A stretch of DNA of 64,000 nucleotides. Source: Chromatiales bacterium. GTDB lineage: Bacteria; Pseudomonadota; Gammaproteobacteria; Steroidobacterales; Woeseiaceae. Position numbers and translations under genes: made by a program. The DNA lies in assembly GCA_004282875.1 (NCBI GenBank), contig SHLT01000001.1:62001-126000 (forward strand). The letters run 5' to 3'. Position 1 is the first letter of the stretch; the number at the start of each line of letters is the position of its first letter. A model generated the notes under the pieces. The model did not search any database. It saw nothing but the letters and a program-made list of their open reading frames with translations, and was not told the DNA's origin. This document shows, piece by piece, positions 25,761 through 33,160 of the stretch.

Positions 25761-27002
25761 CTAGTCCTCCGCCAGGATTTCGAGAAGACGACGACGCTGC
25801 GACTCGAGGTGCTGCGGCATCTCGGCGTACACATCCTCGAACATCGTTGCGGGATCGAGCCAGGGACCTTCGGTCATCGTTCCGTACTTCTGCGCTTCTT
25901 TCCACGCAGCCTGAACTTCTTCCTTCAGTTCTTTTTCGAGGCGCCCGTGTTTATCGTCAGACCAGTGGCCTTCCTTGATCAGGTGCTGCTTCAGGCGTTC
26001 GACCGGATCGCCGAGCGGAAACGAATCCCACTCGTCACGGGGCCGGTATTTTGTAGGGTCGTCACTCGTTGAGTGTGCGCCGCCACGGTAGGTCACGTGT
26101 TCGATCAGGGTCGGGCCGTGGCCGCGCCTGGCGTGGTCGGCAGCCCACAGCGTTGCCGCGTAAATGGCGAGGAAGTCGTTGCCATCCACCCGGATACCCG
26201 GGATGCCAAGGCCGAGGCCGCGTGCCGCAAACGGTCGTCGCTGGCCGCCGGCAGTTCCCTGGAACGACGAAATCGCCCACTGGTTATTGACGACATTGAG
26301 GATGACAGGTGCCTGGTAAACCGCGGCAAAGGTCAATGCGTGGTGGAAGTCGGCTTCAGCCGTGCTGCCGTCGCCAAGCCAGGTTGCCGCGATGTGGTCC
26401 TCGCCCTTGATCGCCGAGGCCATCGCCCAACCTACAGCATGCGGGACCTGCGTGGCGAGGTTACCCGAGATCGAGAAGACGTTGCCCTCTTTGCTGTGAT
26501 ACATCACCGGGAGTTGTCGGCCCTGGCACATGTCCTTTGTGTTGGAGAGACACTGGCACATCATGTCGATGAGCTTCATGCCGCGGAACATGTACAGGCC
26601 CTGGTTGCGGTATGACGGGAAGCACATGTCCCCGGCCCGCAGCGCCATGCCCTGAGCGATCGAGATGGCTTCCTCACCCAGCGCCTGCATGTAGAAGGAG
26701 ATGCGCCCCTGCCGCTGGATCTGCCACATACGTTCGTCAAAGGCGCGGTTGAGCATCATCCAGCGCAGTGCGACCTGCAGTTGAGTCGGGTCGAGTCCCG
26801 GGTCCCAGGGTCCCACGGCATCGTGGTTGTCGTCGAGAACGCGAACCAGGCCGCTGCTCAGGAACTCCACGTTGCGAGTGCGTGAGCCGATAGGCGGCTT
26901 GTCGACCGCACCGGCCGGTGACAGGTCCAGGTAACTGAAGTCCGGCTCATCGCCGGGCCGAGCTGTAGGTCGCGGAATTTGTAATCGCGATTTCTCAATC
27001 AT
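25761..27002 (-). CDS. bkdA1: Branched-chain 2-oxoacid dehydrogenase E1 alpha subunit
   Basis: 413 residues. The TPP-binding motif is LGDGSTAEADFHHALTFAAVYQAPVILNVVNN, and the phosphorylation-loop region YRGGAHSTSDDPTKYRP is the branched-chain E1-alpha signature. An N-terminal extension of about 75 residues before LRWMMLNRAFDERMW is usual for the Pseudomonas-type BkdA1. It follows the leucine dehydrogenase gene by 18 bp, so leucine, isoleucine and valine deamination and oxidative decarboxylation are encoded in order. Confidence 0.95.
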   Translation of the reverse strand: MIEKSRLQIPRPTARPGDEPDFSYLDLSPAGAVDKPPIGSRTRNVEFLSSGLVRVLDDNHDAVGPWDPGLDPTQLQVALRWMMLNRAFDERMWQIQRQGRISFYMQALGEEAISIAQGMALRAGDMCFPSYRNQGLYMFRGMKLIDMMCQCLSNTKDMCQGRQLPVMYHSKEGNVFSISGNLATQVPHAVGWAMASAIKGEDHIAATWLGDGSTAEADFHHALTFAAVYQAPVILNVVNNQWAISSFQGTAGGQRRPFAARGLGLGIPGIRVDGNDFLAIYAATLWAADHARRGHGPTLIEHVTYRGGAHSTSDDPTKYRPRDEWDSFPLGDPVERLKQHLIKEGHWSDDKHGRLEKELKEEVQAAWKEAQKYGTMTEGPWLDPATMFEDVYAEMPQHLESQRRRLLEILAED

Positions 27003-27020
27003 GTTGTAACCCTAGTGTTG

Positions 27021-28073
27021 TTACTGTCGGGCTGCTGCAACGATGCTGCGAGCCAGTTCGTCGGCGAGTTCGTGTGTCGGCCGTCCTGTCTCTCTGGCCT
27101 GTTCGAATATCTTCTTCAGGCGGTCCTTGATGCGGCCGACGTCGGTCCGAACATCTTCCTCGGAGCCGTTGCCATAGTATTCGGCAGCGACACTAATAAT
27201 ACCCCCGGCATTAATCACATAGTCCGGTGCATAGAGAATGTCACGTTCGGCAAGGCCTACGCCGTCGGCCGGGGTTGATAGCTGGTTGTTCGCGCCACCG
27301 GCGATGACCTTCGCGCGAATTTTCGGGATTGTCGCGGACGTCAGGATATTCCCGAGTGCGCAGGGGGCCAGAACGTCAACGTCGGCAAACAACAGGTCGG
27401 CCGGAGGAACGACCGTGACCGGCATTTCGGCCTCGACCTGCTTTAGGCAGTCGGAACTCACATCCGACACGAATAATTCGGCGCCGGCCTCGTGCAGGTG
27501 TCGGCACAGGTACAGTCCGACGTGACCGACGCCCTGCACGGCGACGCGCAGCCCCTTGACAGAATCGACACCCAGGCGCGCCTGTACAGCCGCTTCGATA
27601 CCCTGGAAACATCCCAGCGCGGTCCAGGGAGACGGGTCGCCACCGGCGTCGCCGCCAGACTGCGGCAGTCCGGAAACGAACTCCGTTTCCTCGTGTACGT
27701 AACGCATGTCCTCGACGGAACAGCCAACGTCCTCGGCCGTGATGTACTTGCCACCCAGCGTGTTGACGCTACGGCCAAAGGCCCTGAACAGCTCGGGAGA
27801 CTTTGGCGAGCCGTCGTCCGCGAGGATGACGGCCTTGCCGCCACCAAACTTGAGGCCGGCAACGGCGTTCTTGTAGGTCATGCCGCGAGAGAGACGGAGC
27901 ACATCGGTCAGCGCGTCGGCATCATTATTGTAGACCCAGCGGCGGGTGCCACCGGCGGCCGGTCCAAGGGCCGTCGAATGGACGGCGACAATGGCCTTGA
28001 GCCCGGTTGCTACGTCGTGGAAGTAATGCAGAGATTCGTGGTTGTCGAATTCAGCGTGGTCGAAGACGCCCAT
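27021..28073 (-). CDS. ldh: Leucine (branched-chain amino acid) dehydrogenase
   Basis: 350 residues from the ATG at 28073, supported by AGGGGATAATA upstream; the open frame continues upstream through the divergent promoter but without family similarity. Signatures are LGPAAGGTRRW, the catalytic Lys in GLKFGGGKAVI, the ITAEDVG(C)S segment and the Rossmann motif VAVQGVGHVGLYLCRHL. It oxidatively deaminates Leu, Ile or Val with NAD+ to feed the downstream bkd complex. It heads the operon and diverges from an Lrp-type regulator. Confidence 0.93.
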   Translation of the reverse strand: MGVFDHAEFDNHESLHYFHDVATGLKAIVAVHSTALGPAAGGTRRWVYNNDADALTDVLRLSRGMTYKNAVAGLKFGGGKAVILADDGSPKSPELFRAFGRSVNTLGGKYITAEDVGCSVEDMRYVHEETEFVSGLPQSGGDAGGDPSPWTALGCFQGIEAAVQARLGVDSVKGLRVAVQGVGHVGLYLCRHLHEAGAELFVSDVSSDCLKQVEAEMPVTVVPPADLLFADVDVLAPCALGNILTSATIPKIRAKVIAGGANNQLSTPADGVGLAERDILYAPDYVINAGGIISVAAEYYGNGSEEDVRTDVGRIKDRLKKIFEQARETGRPTHELADELARSIVAAARQ

Positions 28074-28207
28074 TATTATCCCCTGAGACAGGCTGCATAT
28101 TCTGACTAATATACAGCGACTAAACCCGATAAAACTTGCAAAACCTTCTACGTAAGTTAAAAAGAGTGCATAATCTATGCGAGATTTGTAGAAAAGGCAC
28201 ATTTTTA
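28074..28207. promoter_or_regulatory. Divergent regulatory region between ldh-bkd operon and Lrp-type gene
   Basis: 134 bp, markedly A+T richer than the flanking genes, between two divergent starts. It contains AT-rich blocks such as TAATATAC (around 28108) and CATAAT (28169-28174), candidates for -10 elements or Lrp-type binding sites. I could not fix a convincing -35/-10 pair on either strand. The arrangement matches the classic BkdR/bkd layout, in which the Lrp-family protein activates the bkd genes. Confidence 0.45.
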
Positions 28208-28675
28208 ATGCAGTCTATTTCCATCGATCACGTGGACCGCAAGATTCTCGACCTTTTGCAGACCGAGTCGGGCATCAATGCCTCGGCGATCGGCGAGCGC
28301 ATCGGCCTGTCCCAATCGGCCTGCTGGCGCCGCATCCAGCGACTTCGCGAGGAGGGTGTGATCAAGGATCGGCCCGTTGTTCTCGACCGTGAAAAGGTCG
28401 GCTTGACGACCATGGTCTTCGCGCACGTCAAGCTTACGTCGCACGGTCGCAGCAACCTGTCCGCGTTTGCCGATGCGGTCAAAAGCTATCCCGAGGTTAT
28501 GGATTGCTACGTGCTGCTGGGCAACGTCGATTTCCTGCTGCGCATCGTGGCGGCGGATATCAAGGCCTACGAACAGTTCTTCTTCGAGAAGCTCTCGCAG
28601 CTACCGGGCATTCAGGAAGTCACCTCGAGTATCGTTCTCTCCGATACCAAGCATACGACGGCCCTGCCTATCTAG
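28208..28675 (+). CDS. Lrp/AsnC family transcriptional regulator (BkdR-like)
   Basis: 155 residues from the ATG at 28208; an upstream in-frame start at 28136 lies in the divergent promoter and adds no family sequence. The N-terminal HTH is DHVDRKILDLLQTESGINASAIGERIGLSQSACWRRIQRLREEGVI. The RAM/AsnC effector domain follows (DCYVLLGNVDFLLRIVAADIKAYEQFFFEKLSQLPGI). Divergent placement from ldh-bkdA1A2B makes it the likely amino-acid-responsive activator of branched-chain amino acid catabolism. It is convergent with the TauD-like gene. Confidence 0.93.
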   Translation: MQSISIDHVDRKILDLLQTESGINASAIGERIGLSQSACWRRIQRLREEGVIKDRPVVLDREKVGLTTMVFAHVKLTSHGRSNLSAFADAVKSYPEVMDCYVLLGNVDFLLRIVAADIKAYEQFFFEKLSQLPGIQEVTSSIVLSDTKHTTALPI

Positions 28676-28734
28676 TTAGCCGGGAGCGAGCGTTCGAGGT
28701 GCAGGCGGACACCGTAGCTTCCGCGACCGACGGA

Positions 28735-29790
28735 TTACCACTTGCCGTCGATATCACCGACGCGATTGAACTGTTCGCCGATCAGGACACCGAGTTCTCG
28801 ACGCTCGCCCGGACCGGGATGAACGCCGGGGCGCCCGTGTGCCCAGCGCCAGTTACAAACGACGACAACGTCGCCGCTGCTCCAGTTGATCGGCATGCCG
28901 AAGCGGTCGTAAATATCGACAAACAGCGCCTTCTCGGCGCGCGTCATTTCGCTCAGGTCGCCGAAGGTCAGTTTCAGCGGACGTTGCTCGTAGGGCAGGT
29001 GCCGGACTTTCGGCCAGGTATCAAACCACATGCCGTCGTCGGCAATGCTGCTGAACAGGACGTTGCGATCTAGCGGTGGGTAGTACTCGAAGGCCGACAC
29101 GTAGTAGCGCGTCTTGAGGAGGCGATTCGGGCCCCACTCGGTCTCGAGGCCGCGTTCGCGGGCGCGTTGCTCCGCCTGGTTGGCATCCTCGGTCATCATC
29201 GACTTTTGCCAATGATTGTAGACGCCGATCTCCTCGGTGCCGGCAAACGCGTCGCGGTCAGTCAGGTCGCGGTGGTAGCACAGCCCGAGTTCTTTCAGTT
29301 TCTGGCCGAAATCCGTTTCGAGTATCGCATCGGTGGCGCTCAGGTTGTCCGATACGAACGTAGGGCCCCTGTCGCCAATGGCGTGCTTGGCAAGAAAAGC
29401 CAGCATCGTCGTGCTCGTGCCCACGTAAGCCATCTCATGGTGGTAATGCAGCCAGGCCGGTAACGGCGCACCGACTTCATAGACATTGGGTTCAAGATTG
29501 TCGCGAGGGTTTGCGCCGGCCTCGTAGCGCATTTCGTTCTCGATGACGAGCTTCGCGGCGCGTCGCATATCAGCAAGCTCGGAAAGACCCGTGTTGGTCA
29601 GGTATACCAGCCCCACATCACCGAACAGCGTGTTCATGCGATCGCCGAGTTCACTGCCCGGCGTGAGCATCGCCCCGTCAAGAGTGTAGTCCGAGCAGTC
29701 GATCGTGAATGCTTCGGACGCAATGGGAGGACTGCCGGTCCACCACCTCGGCTCGATGATACTTGGCTGTGGCAGCATGTTTGCACTCAT
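28735..29790 (-). CDS. TauD/TfdA-like Fe(II)/2-oxoglutarate oxygenase
   Basis: 351 residues from the ATG at 29790, which overlaps the thioesterase stop by 4 bp. The iron-binding facial triad appears as H117-x-E119 in HYHHEMAY, an HxE variant seen in many TauD relatives in place of HxD, and the distal His in NWRWAHGRPGV near residue 325. The Arg that binds 2-oxoglutarate is probably in the ERRELGVLIG segment. It hydroxylates an unknown, probably carboxylated or quaternary-amine, substrate. It is the last gene of a four-gene coupled operon with BKACE. Confidence 0.85.
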   Translation of the reverse strand: MSANMLPQPSIIEPRWWTGSPPIASEAFTIDCSDYTLDGAMLTPGSELGDRMNTLFGDVGLVYLTNTGLSELADMRRAAKLVIENEMRYEAGANPRDNLEPNVYEVGAPLPAWLHYHHEMAYVGTSTTMLAFLAKHAIGDRGPTFVSDNLSATDAILETDFGQKLKELGLCYHRDLTDRDAFAGTEEIGVYNHWQKSMMTEDANQAEQRARERGLETEWGPNRLLKTRYYVSAFEYYPPLDRNVLFSSIADDGMWFDTWPKVRHLPYEQRPLKLTFGDLSEMTRAEKALFVDIYDRFGMPINWSSGDVVVVCNWRWAHGRPGVHPGPGERRELGVLIGEQFNRVGDIDGKW

Positions 29791-30209
29791 ACGAAATCGG
29801 CCTTTACGTGTTGCTGCGCCGTCGTGCGGAGATCGTCGGGAATCGCCACGGCGCATCGCTCTTCGAGATCGAACAATACTACGACACTCTCGAGATTTGC
29901 CGCTACTTCTCCGCTGCCCAGATTGATCATTTCATAGGCAACTGTCATCGACTTGCCGCCCACCTTGAGCAACTCGGCCCGCACTTCAACGAGATCGCCG
30001 CTATTGACCTCGGCTGCGAAGTTGGTGGTGTGGCGGACATCGACCCAGCCGAGACGGCCATCCGGACTCTGCGCGCTATTCCAGCCGAACAGGTGATGCA
30101 GGAAGTGGTACGACGAGTCGTCGAACATCGCCGTGTAAAAGCGCGTCGTCATATGCCCCATGATGTCGCATTGCCAGGGGTGCGCGACACTCTTGTGGAC
30201 GGAGATCAT
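29787..30209 (-). CDS. Hotdog-fold acyl-CoA thioesterase
   Basis: 140 residues. The 4HBT-type hotdog pattern is clear: [31 protein letters not shown], with Asp and Gly-His at the active-site position, then a [25 protein letters not shown] strand region. AAGGAG precedes the ATG, which overlaps the BKACE stop by 4 bp. Thioesterases next to BKACE genes are known to release the new acyl-CoA product, for example betainyl-CoA in carnitine catabolism. The exact substrate here is unknown. Confidence 0.85.
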   Translation of the reverse strand: MISVHKSVAHPWQCDIMGHMTTRFYTAMFDDSSYHFLHHLFGWNSAQSPDGRLGWVDVRHTTNFAAEVNSGDLVEVRAELLKVGGKSMTVAYEMINLGSGEVAANLESVVVLFDLEERCAVAIPDDLRTTAQQHVKADFV

Positions 30210-31093
30210 GGGCTCCTTAGTCCCAGCGTCCGGCGCGCCTCCGCCGGCGATTGCACGGAGCCTCCCATTGCTTCGATGATCAAACGGGCGCGGTCGACCA
30301 ACTGGGCATTCGACGCTAGCACGCCTTTCTCGAGATAGAGGTTGTCTTCGAGCCCGACACGCACATGGCCGCCGAGTACCAGCGATTGCGCGACCATCGG
30401 CATCTCCATCGCACCGATGGCAAAGCCCGTCCAGTTACAACCGGCGGGCAGTTCATTGACCATCGCCTGGAATACGCCGGGTGTCGCGGGCGCGCCCCAG
30501 GGAATGCCAAGGCAGATCTGGAACAGCGGTGGTGCCTCGATGAGGCCCTGGTCGATCATGTGTTTCGCGAACCAGATCTGGCCCGCGTCAAAGACCTCGA
30601 GCTCGGGTTTGACGCCGATCTCCTGCAGGCGCCTGGTGCCGAGTTCGAGCATCGTCTGGGTGGATACGTAGACGTAGTTCTGACCCATGTAATTGAACGA
30701 ACCGCAATCCAGCGAACAGATTTCCGGGAGCAGTGCCTCGACGTGGGCCATGCGTTCGATCTGCCCGACGCAGTCAGTGTCGTCCGTGAACGCAAGCGGA
30801 TCGTCATCGGGGCCGAGATACAGGTCGCCGCCCATGCCTGTCGTCAGGTTGATAATGACGTCGGTACTGCTGTCGCGAACGCGGTCGACCACCTCGCGAT
30901 ACAGGTCCACGTCACGACTGGGCTGGCCCGACTCCGGGTCACGTACGTGAATATGGGCGATTGCCGCGCCGGCCTTCGCCGCCTCGATGGCCGCCGTGGA
31001 TATTTCAGCCGGCGACTTGGGCAGGTCCGGGTGTTTGCCCGCGGTATCGCCGGAGCCTGTGACGGCACAGGTAATGATGGGGTTGCGATTCAG
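30206..31093 (-). CDS. Beta-keto acid cleavage enzyme (BKACE), probable CTG start
   Basis: 295 residues if translation begins at the CTG at 31093. That CTG overlaps the isoaspartyl peptidase stop codon (31090-31092) as CTGA and has GAGGTGA (31098-31104) upstream. The first ATG/GTG-type start in frame is the GTG at 30910, which would remove 61 residues including the zinc-binding His47-x-His49 pair (AHIHVRDP) and the conserved [12 protein letters not shown] strand. The longer protein matches the normal family length (about 290-310). The rest has [22 protein letters not shown] and the GLEDNLYL segment with the third metal ligand. BKACEs condense a beta-keto acid with acetyl-CoA to give acetoacetate and a new acyl-CoA. 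Confidence 0.88.
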   Translation of the reverse strand: MNRNPIITCAVTGSGDTAGKHPDLPKSPAEISTAAIEAAKAGAAIAHIHVRDPESGQPSRDVDLYREVVDRVRDSSTDVIINLTTGMGGDLYLGPDDDPLAFTDDTDCVGQIERMAHVEALLPEICSLDCGSFNYMGQNYVYVSTQTMLELGTRRLQEIGVKPELEVFDAGQIWFAKHMIDQGLIEAPPLFQICLGIPWGAPATPGVFQAMVNELPAGCNWTGFAIGAMEMPMVAQSLVLGGHVRVGLEDNLYLEKGVLASNAQLVDRARLIIEAMGGSVQSPAEARRTLGLRSP

Positions 31094-31986
31094 AACGTCA
31101 CCTCGTCTTCGAACGTCGCGATGAACAGGCCCGAACCGTCGGCAGCACTGGCTCGCTTCATGCCCTCCGAGTTATACGGCATGGCGATGTCACCTTCTCG
31201 CGTGACCGCGATCACGCCCGCGTCACCGCCCAGTCGCGCGACCTCGTCGAGCATCTCCTGCAGGGCCGCTGCGAGCGGTACGCCGGACTTGTAGCGAAAT
31301 GCGACGGACGATGCGCCGCCCGACCGAATGATGTGCTCACCAATCCCCGTGCAGGAGATCGCGATGTTTTCATCGGCCCACGTACCGGGGCCAATCAGCG
31401 GCGTGTCGCCGATACGGCCGTGTAATTTGCCAAAGGTGCCGCCGGTCGATGTGGCGGCAGCGAGTCCGCCTGTCGTATCGAGCGCCACTGCTCCGACCGT
31501 GCCGTGGGCAATATCGTGGATATCGGCACGCGTCACGCCGACAGGCAGCGTGTAGTAAGTCGTCGGGTCGGTGACTTCTTCATAGCCATGCTGGCGTGCG
31601 AATTCAACGGCACCGTTGCCTGCAAGCATGACGTGCGGTGTCTTCTCCATGACCCCGCGGGCGACCCGGGTCGGGTTGACGAAATCCTGGAGTGCGGCGA
31701 CCGCACCTGCTGCGCGCGAGCGGCCGTCCATGATGGATGCGTCAAGCTCCACGTGGCCGGCGCTGTTGGGTGCTGAACCGCGCCCGGCAACATAAAGTCC
31801 GCTGGCCTCAAGTTCCGTGACCGCATAGTCGACGACATCGAGTGCAGTGGCCCCTGCAGCCAGCCTGTCGCGGCACGTGGACGCGAGTTCTTTGAGGTGT
31901 TGCTCGGTTTCCGTATAGATGCGGCCCGCGACCGCTCCGGCACCACCGTGCAGGGCAAACGCCCAATCAGGCTTTGGTTTTGACAT
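31090..31986 (-). CDS. Isoaspartyl peptidase/L-asparaginase (Ntn hydrolase, type 2)
   Basis: 298 residues from the ATG at 31986. Family features are ALHGGAGAV at the N-terminus, [25 protein letters not shown], and the autoproteolytic site before Thr163 in [23 protein letters not shown], which would yield alpha and beta subunits. It hydrolyses isoaspartyl dipeptides, asparagine or another beta-amide. It is the first gene of a coupled operon with BKACE, thioesterase and TauD-like oxygenase, so its natural substrate may be an amide that feeds that pathway. Confidence 0.9.
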   Translation of the reverse strand: MSKPKPDWAFALHGGAGAVAGRIYTETEQHLKELASTCRDRLAAGATALDVVDYAVTELEASGLYVAGRGSAPNSAGHVELDASIMDGRSRAAGAVAALQDFVNPTRVARGVMEKTPHVMLAGNGAVEFARQHGYEEVTDPTTYYTLPVGVTRADIHDIAHGTVGAVALDTTGGLAAATSTGGTFGKLHGRIGDTPLIGPGTWADENIAISCTGIGEHIIRSGGASSVAFRYKSGVPLAAALQEMLDEVARLGGDAGVIAVTREGDIAMPYNSEGMKRASAADGSGLFIATFEDEVTF

Positions 31987-32140
31987 CCGGCCAATGTACA
32001 CCAAATTCGCCCGAAATCACTGCGCCACAGGGCAAGGAGCTGCCGGCTGTTTTCTTGATCCCCGGTGCTGCTAGAATTGCGGCACTTTTCATATCGTCGG
32101 CCGCCAACGCGGTGTCCGGCGCACGAAGGACTCCTGACCG

Positions 32141-32911
32141 ATGACGAACGAACCGACCTCCAAAACGGTGGAGCAGGCACCGGGTGCAGCCCGGGTTTTC
32201 TACAAGCAGCCGGAACTGCTCACGGTTGAGGAGCACAGCAAGCTTGGCCTGGACAGGTCGAATCGACCTTTCGATTTCTGCAGCGCCGTCAGAGCCGTGC
32301 CATTGACCGCCGTGGAAATGAACATCATGCAGAGGCACTGCCCGATCATCTTCTCGTCGGTCGAGGAGCCGTCGCTGCTGGCCGTCGTCGGCGTCGTGGA
32401 CGATGTAAACCTGTTTGTCGATGAGCAGGGACGCTGGGAGGCCGGCGTTTACATACCGGCCTATTTGCGATGCCATCCGTTTGCGCTGGTCACTCACACG
32501 GACGAGGATTTCGCCGTCGCAGTTGATATGGCCGCGACGACGGTGGCCGAGAATGGTCCGCAGCCGATCTTTGACGGCCAGGAGCTTTCCGCACCGGTAA
32601 AGGAAAGCGTCGAGCACTGCGCGCGCTTTGACGCGCAGGCGAAGCTGACGGCGGAGTTCTGCAACCGCCTTGCGGAACTCGATCTGCTGATCGGCCAGGA
32701 GCTGAGTCTCGCCCCGGAAGCCGGCGCCGAGGAGACGGTTGTGGCCAAGTACGTGGCCGTCGACTTCAGGAAACTCGAGGCGCTGGACGCCGAAACGCTG
32801 CAGAAGCTGCACAGGGACGGCACGCTGGCCGCCATCTACGCGCACCGGTTTTCACTGGATACCTGGCGACACCTGCTGGAAAGGCGCATTCAGCGCAAAA
32901 AGAAGGCCTAG
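32141..32911 (+). CDS. SapC family protein
   Basis: 256 residues, apparently soluble with no signal peptide. Recognisable SapC-family segments are FYKQPELLTVEEHSKLGL, PFDFCSAVRAVPLTAVEMNIMQRHCPIIFSS, the AGVYIPAYLRCHPFAL segment and the C-terminal LHRDGTLAAIYAHRFSLDTWRHLLERR. The function is not known. Similar genes often sit beside TonB-dependent receptors, tryptophan halogenases or cupin-like oxygenases. Here it precedes the TonB receptor by 249 bp, with a stem-loop between them. Confidence 0.85.
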   Translation: MTNEPTSKTVEQAPGAARVFYKQPELLTVEEHSKLGLDRSNRPFDFCSAVRAVPLTAVEMNIMQRHCPIIFSSVEEPSLLAVVGVVDDVNLFVDEQGRWEAGVYIPAYLRCHPFALVTHTDEDFAVAVDMAATTVAENGPQPIFDGQELSAPVKESVEHCARFDAQAKLTAEFCNRLAELDLLIGQELSLAPEAGAEETVVAKYVAVDFRKLEALDAETLQKLHRDGTLAAIYAHRFSLDTWRHLLERRIQRKKKA

Positions 32912-32919
32912 TCAGCGGC

Positions 32920-32947
32920 TCCGCTGTTGCTCTTTTGCAACAGCGGA
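32920..32947 (+). terminator. Stem-loop after SapC gene
   Basis: Perfect 11-bp inverted repeat (TCCGCTGTTGC / GCAACAGCGGA) with a 6-nt loop, starting 9 bp after the SapC stop. It lacks a T-tract on either side, so intrinsic termination is uncertain; it may be a processing or Rho-associated hairpin. Confidence 0.4.
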
Positions 32948-33020
32948 AAATCCGCCACGCCCAAGGGCTGCCGTTGCGCAGGATCATCCTGCAATCAACC
33001 CTTTATAACTATCTGTACTA

Positions 33021-33049
33021 TTGAAAACCCTATGGTTTCTGGGCATACT
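33021..33049 (+). promoter_or_regulatory. Probable sigma-70 promoter of TonB receptor gene
   Basis: TTGAAA (33021-33026) and CATACT (33044-33049) are separated by 17 bp, close to the -35/-10 consensus. A start site near 33056 would give a leader of about 105 nt. The leader contains the two 18-bp repeats at 33069-33111. Confidence 0.5.
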
Positions 33050-33068
33050 GCGTCGCTTGGAGACTACG

Positions 33069-33111
33069 TGTGTCGAAAACACAACGAACCATCTGTGTCG
33101 AAAACGCAACG
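33069..33111 (+). repeat. Two 18-bp direct repeats in TonB receptor leader
   Basis: tgtgtcgaaaacacaacg at 33069-33086 and a copy at 33094-33111 with one change (a to g at repeat position 13), starting 25 bp apart. The first copy has an internal GTGT/ACAC inverted repeat that the second copy breaks. They lie downstream of the predicted promoter, so they may act in the RNA leader or as a roadblock operator. Confidence 0.6.
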
Positions 33112-33160
33112 TTGAGTTTCTAACATTCACTATTACAGCAAAGCATGCGGGGATATCCAT

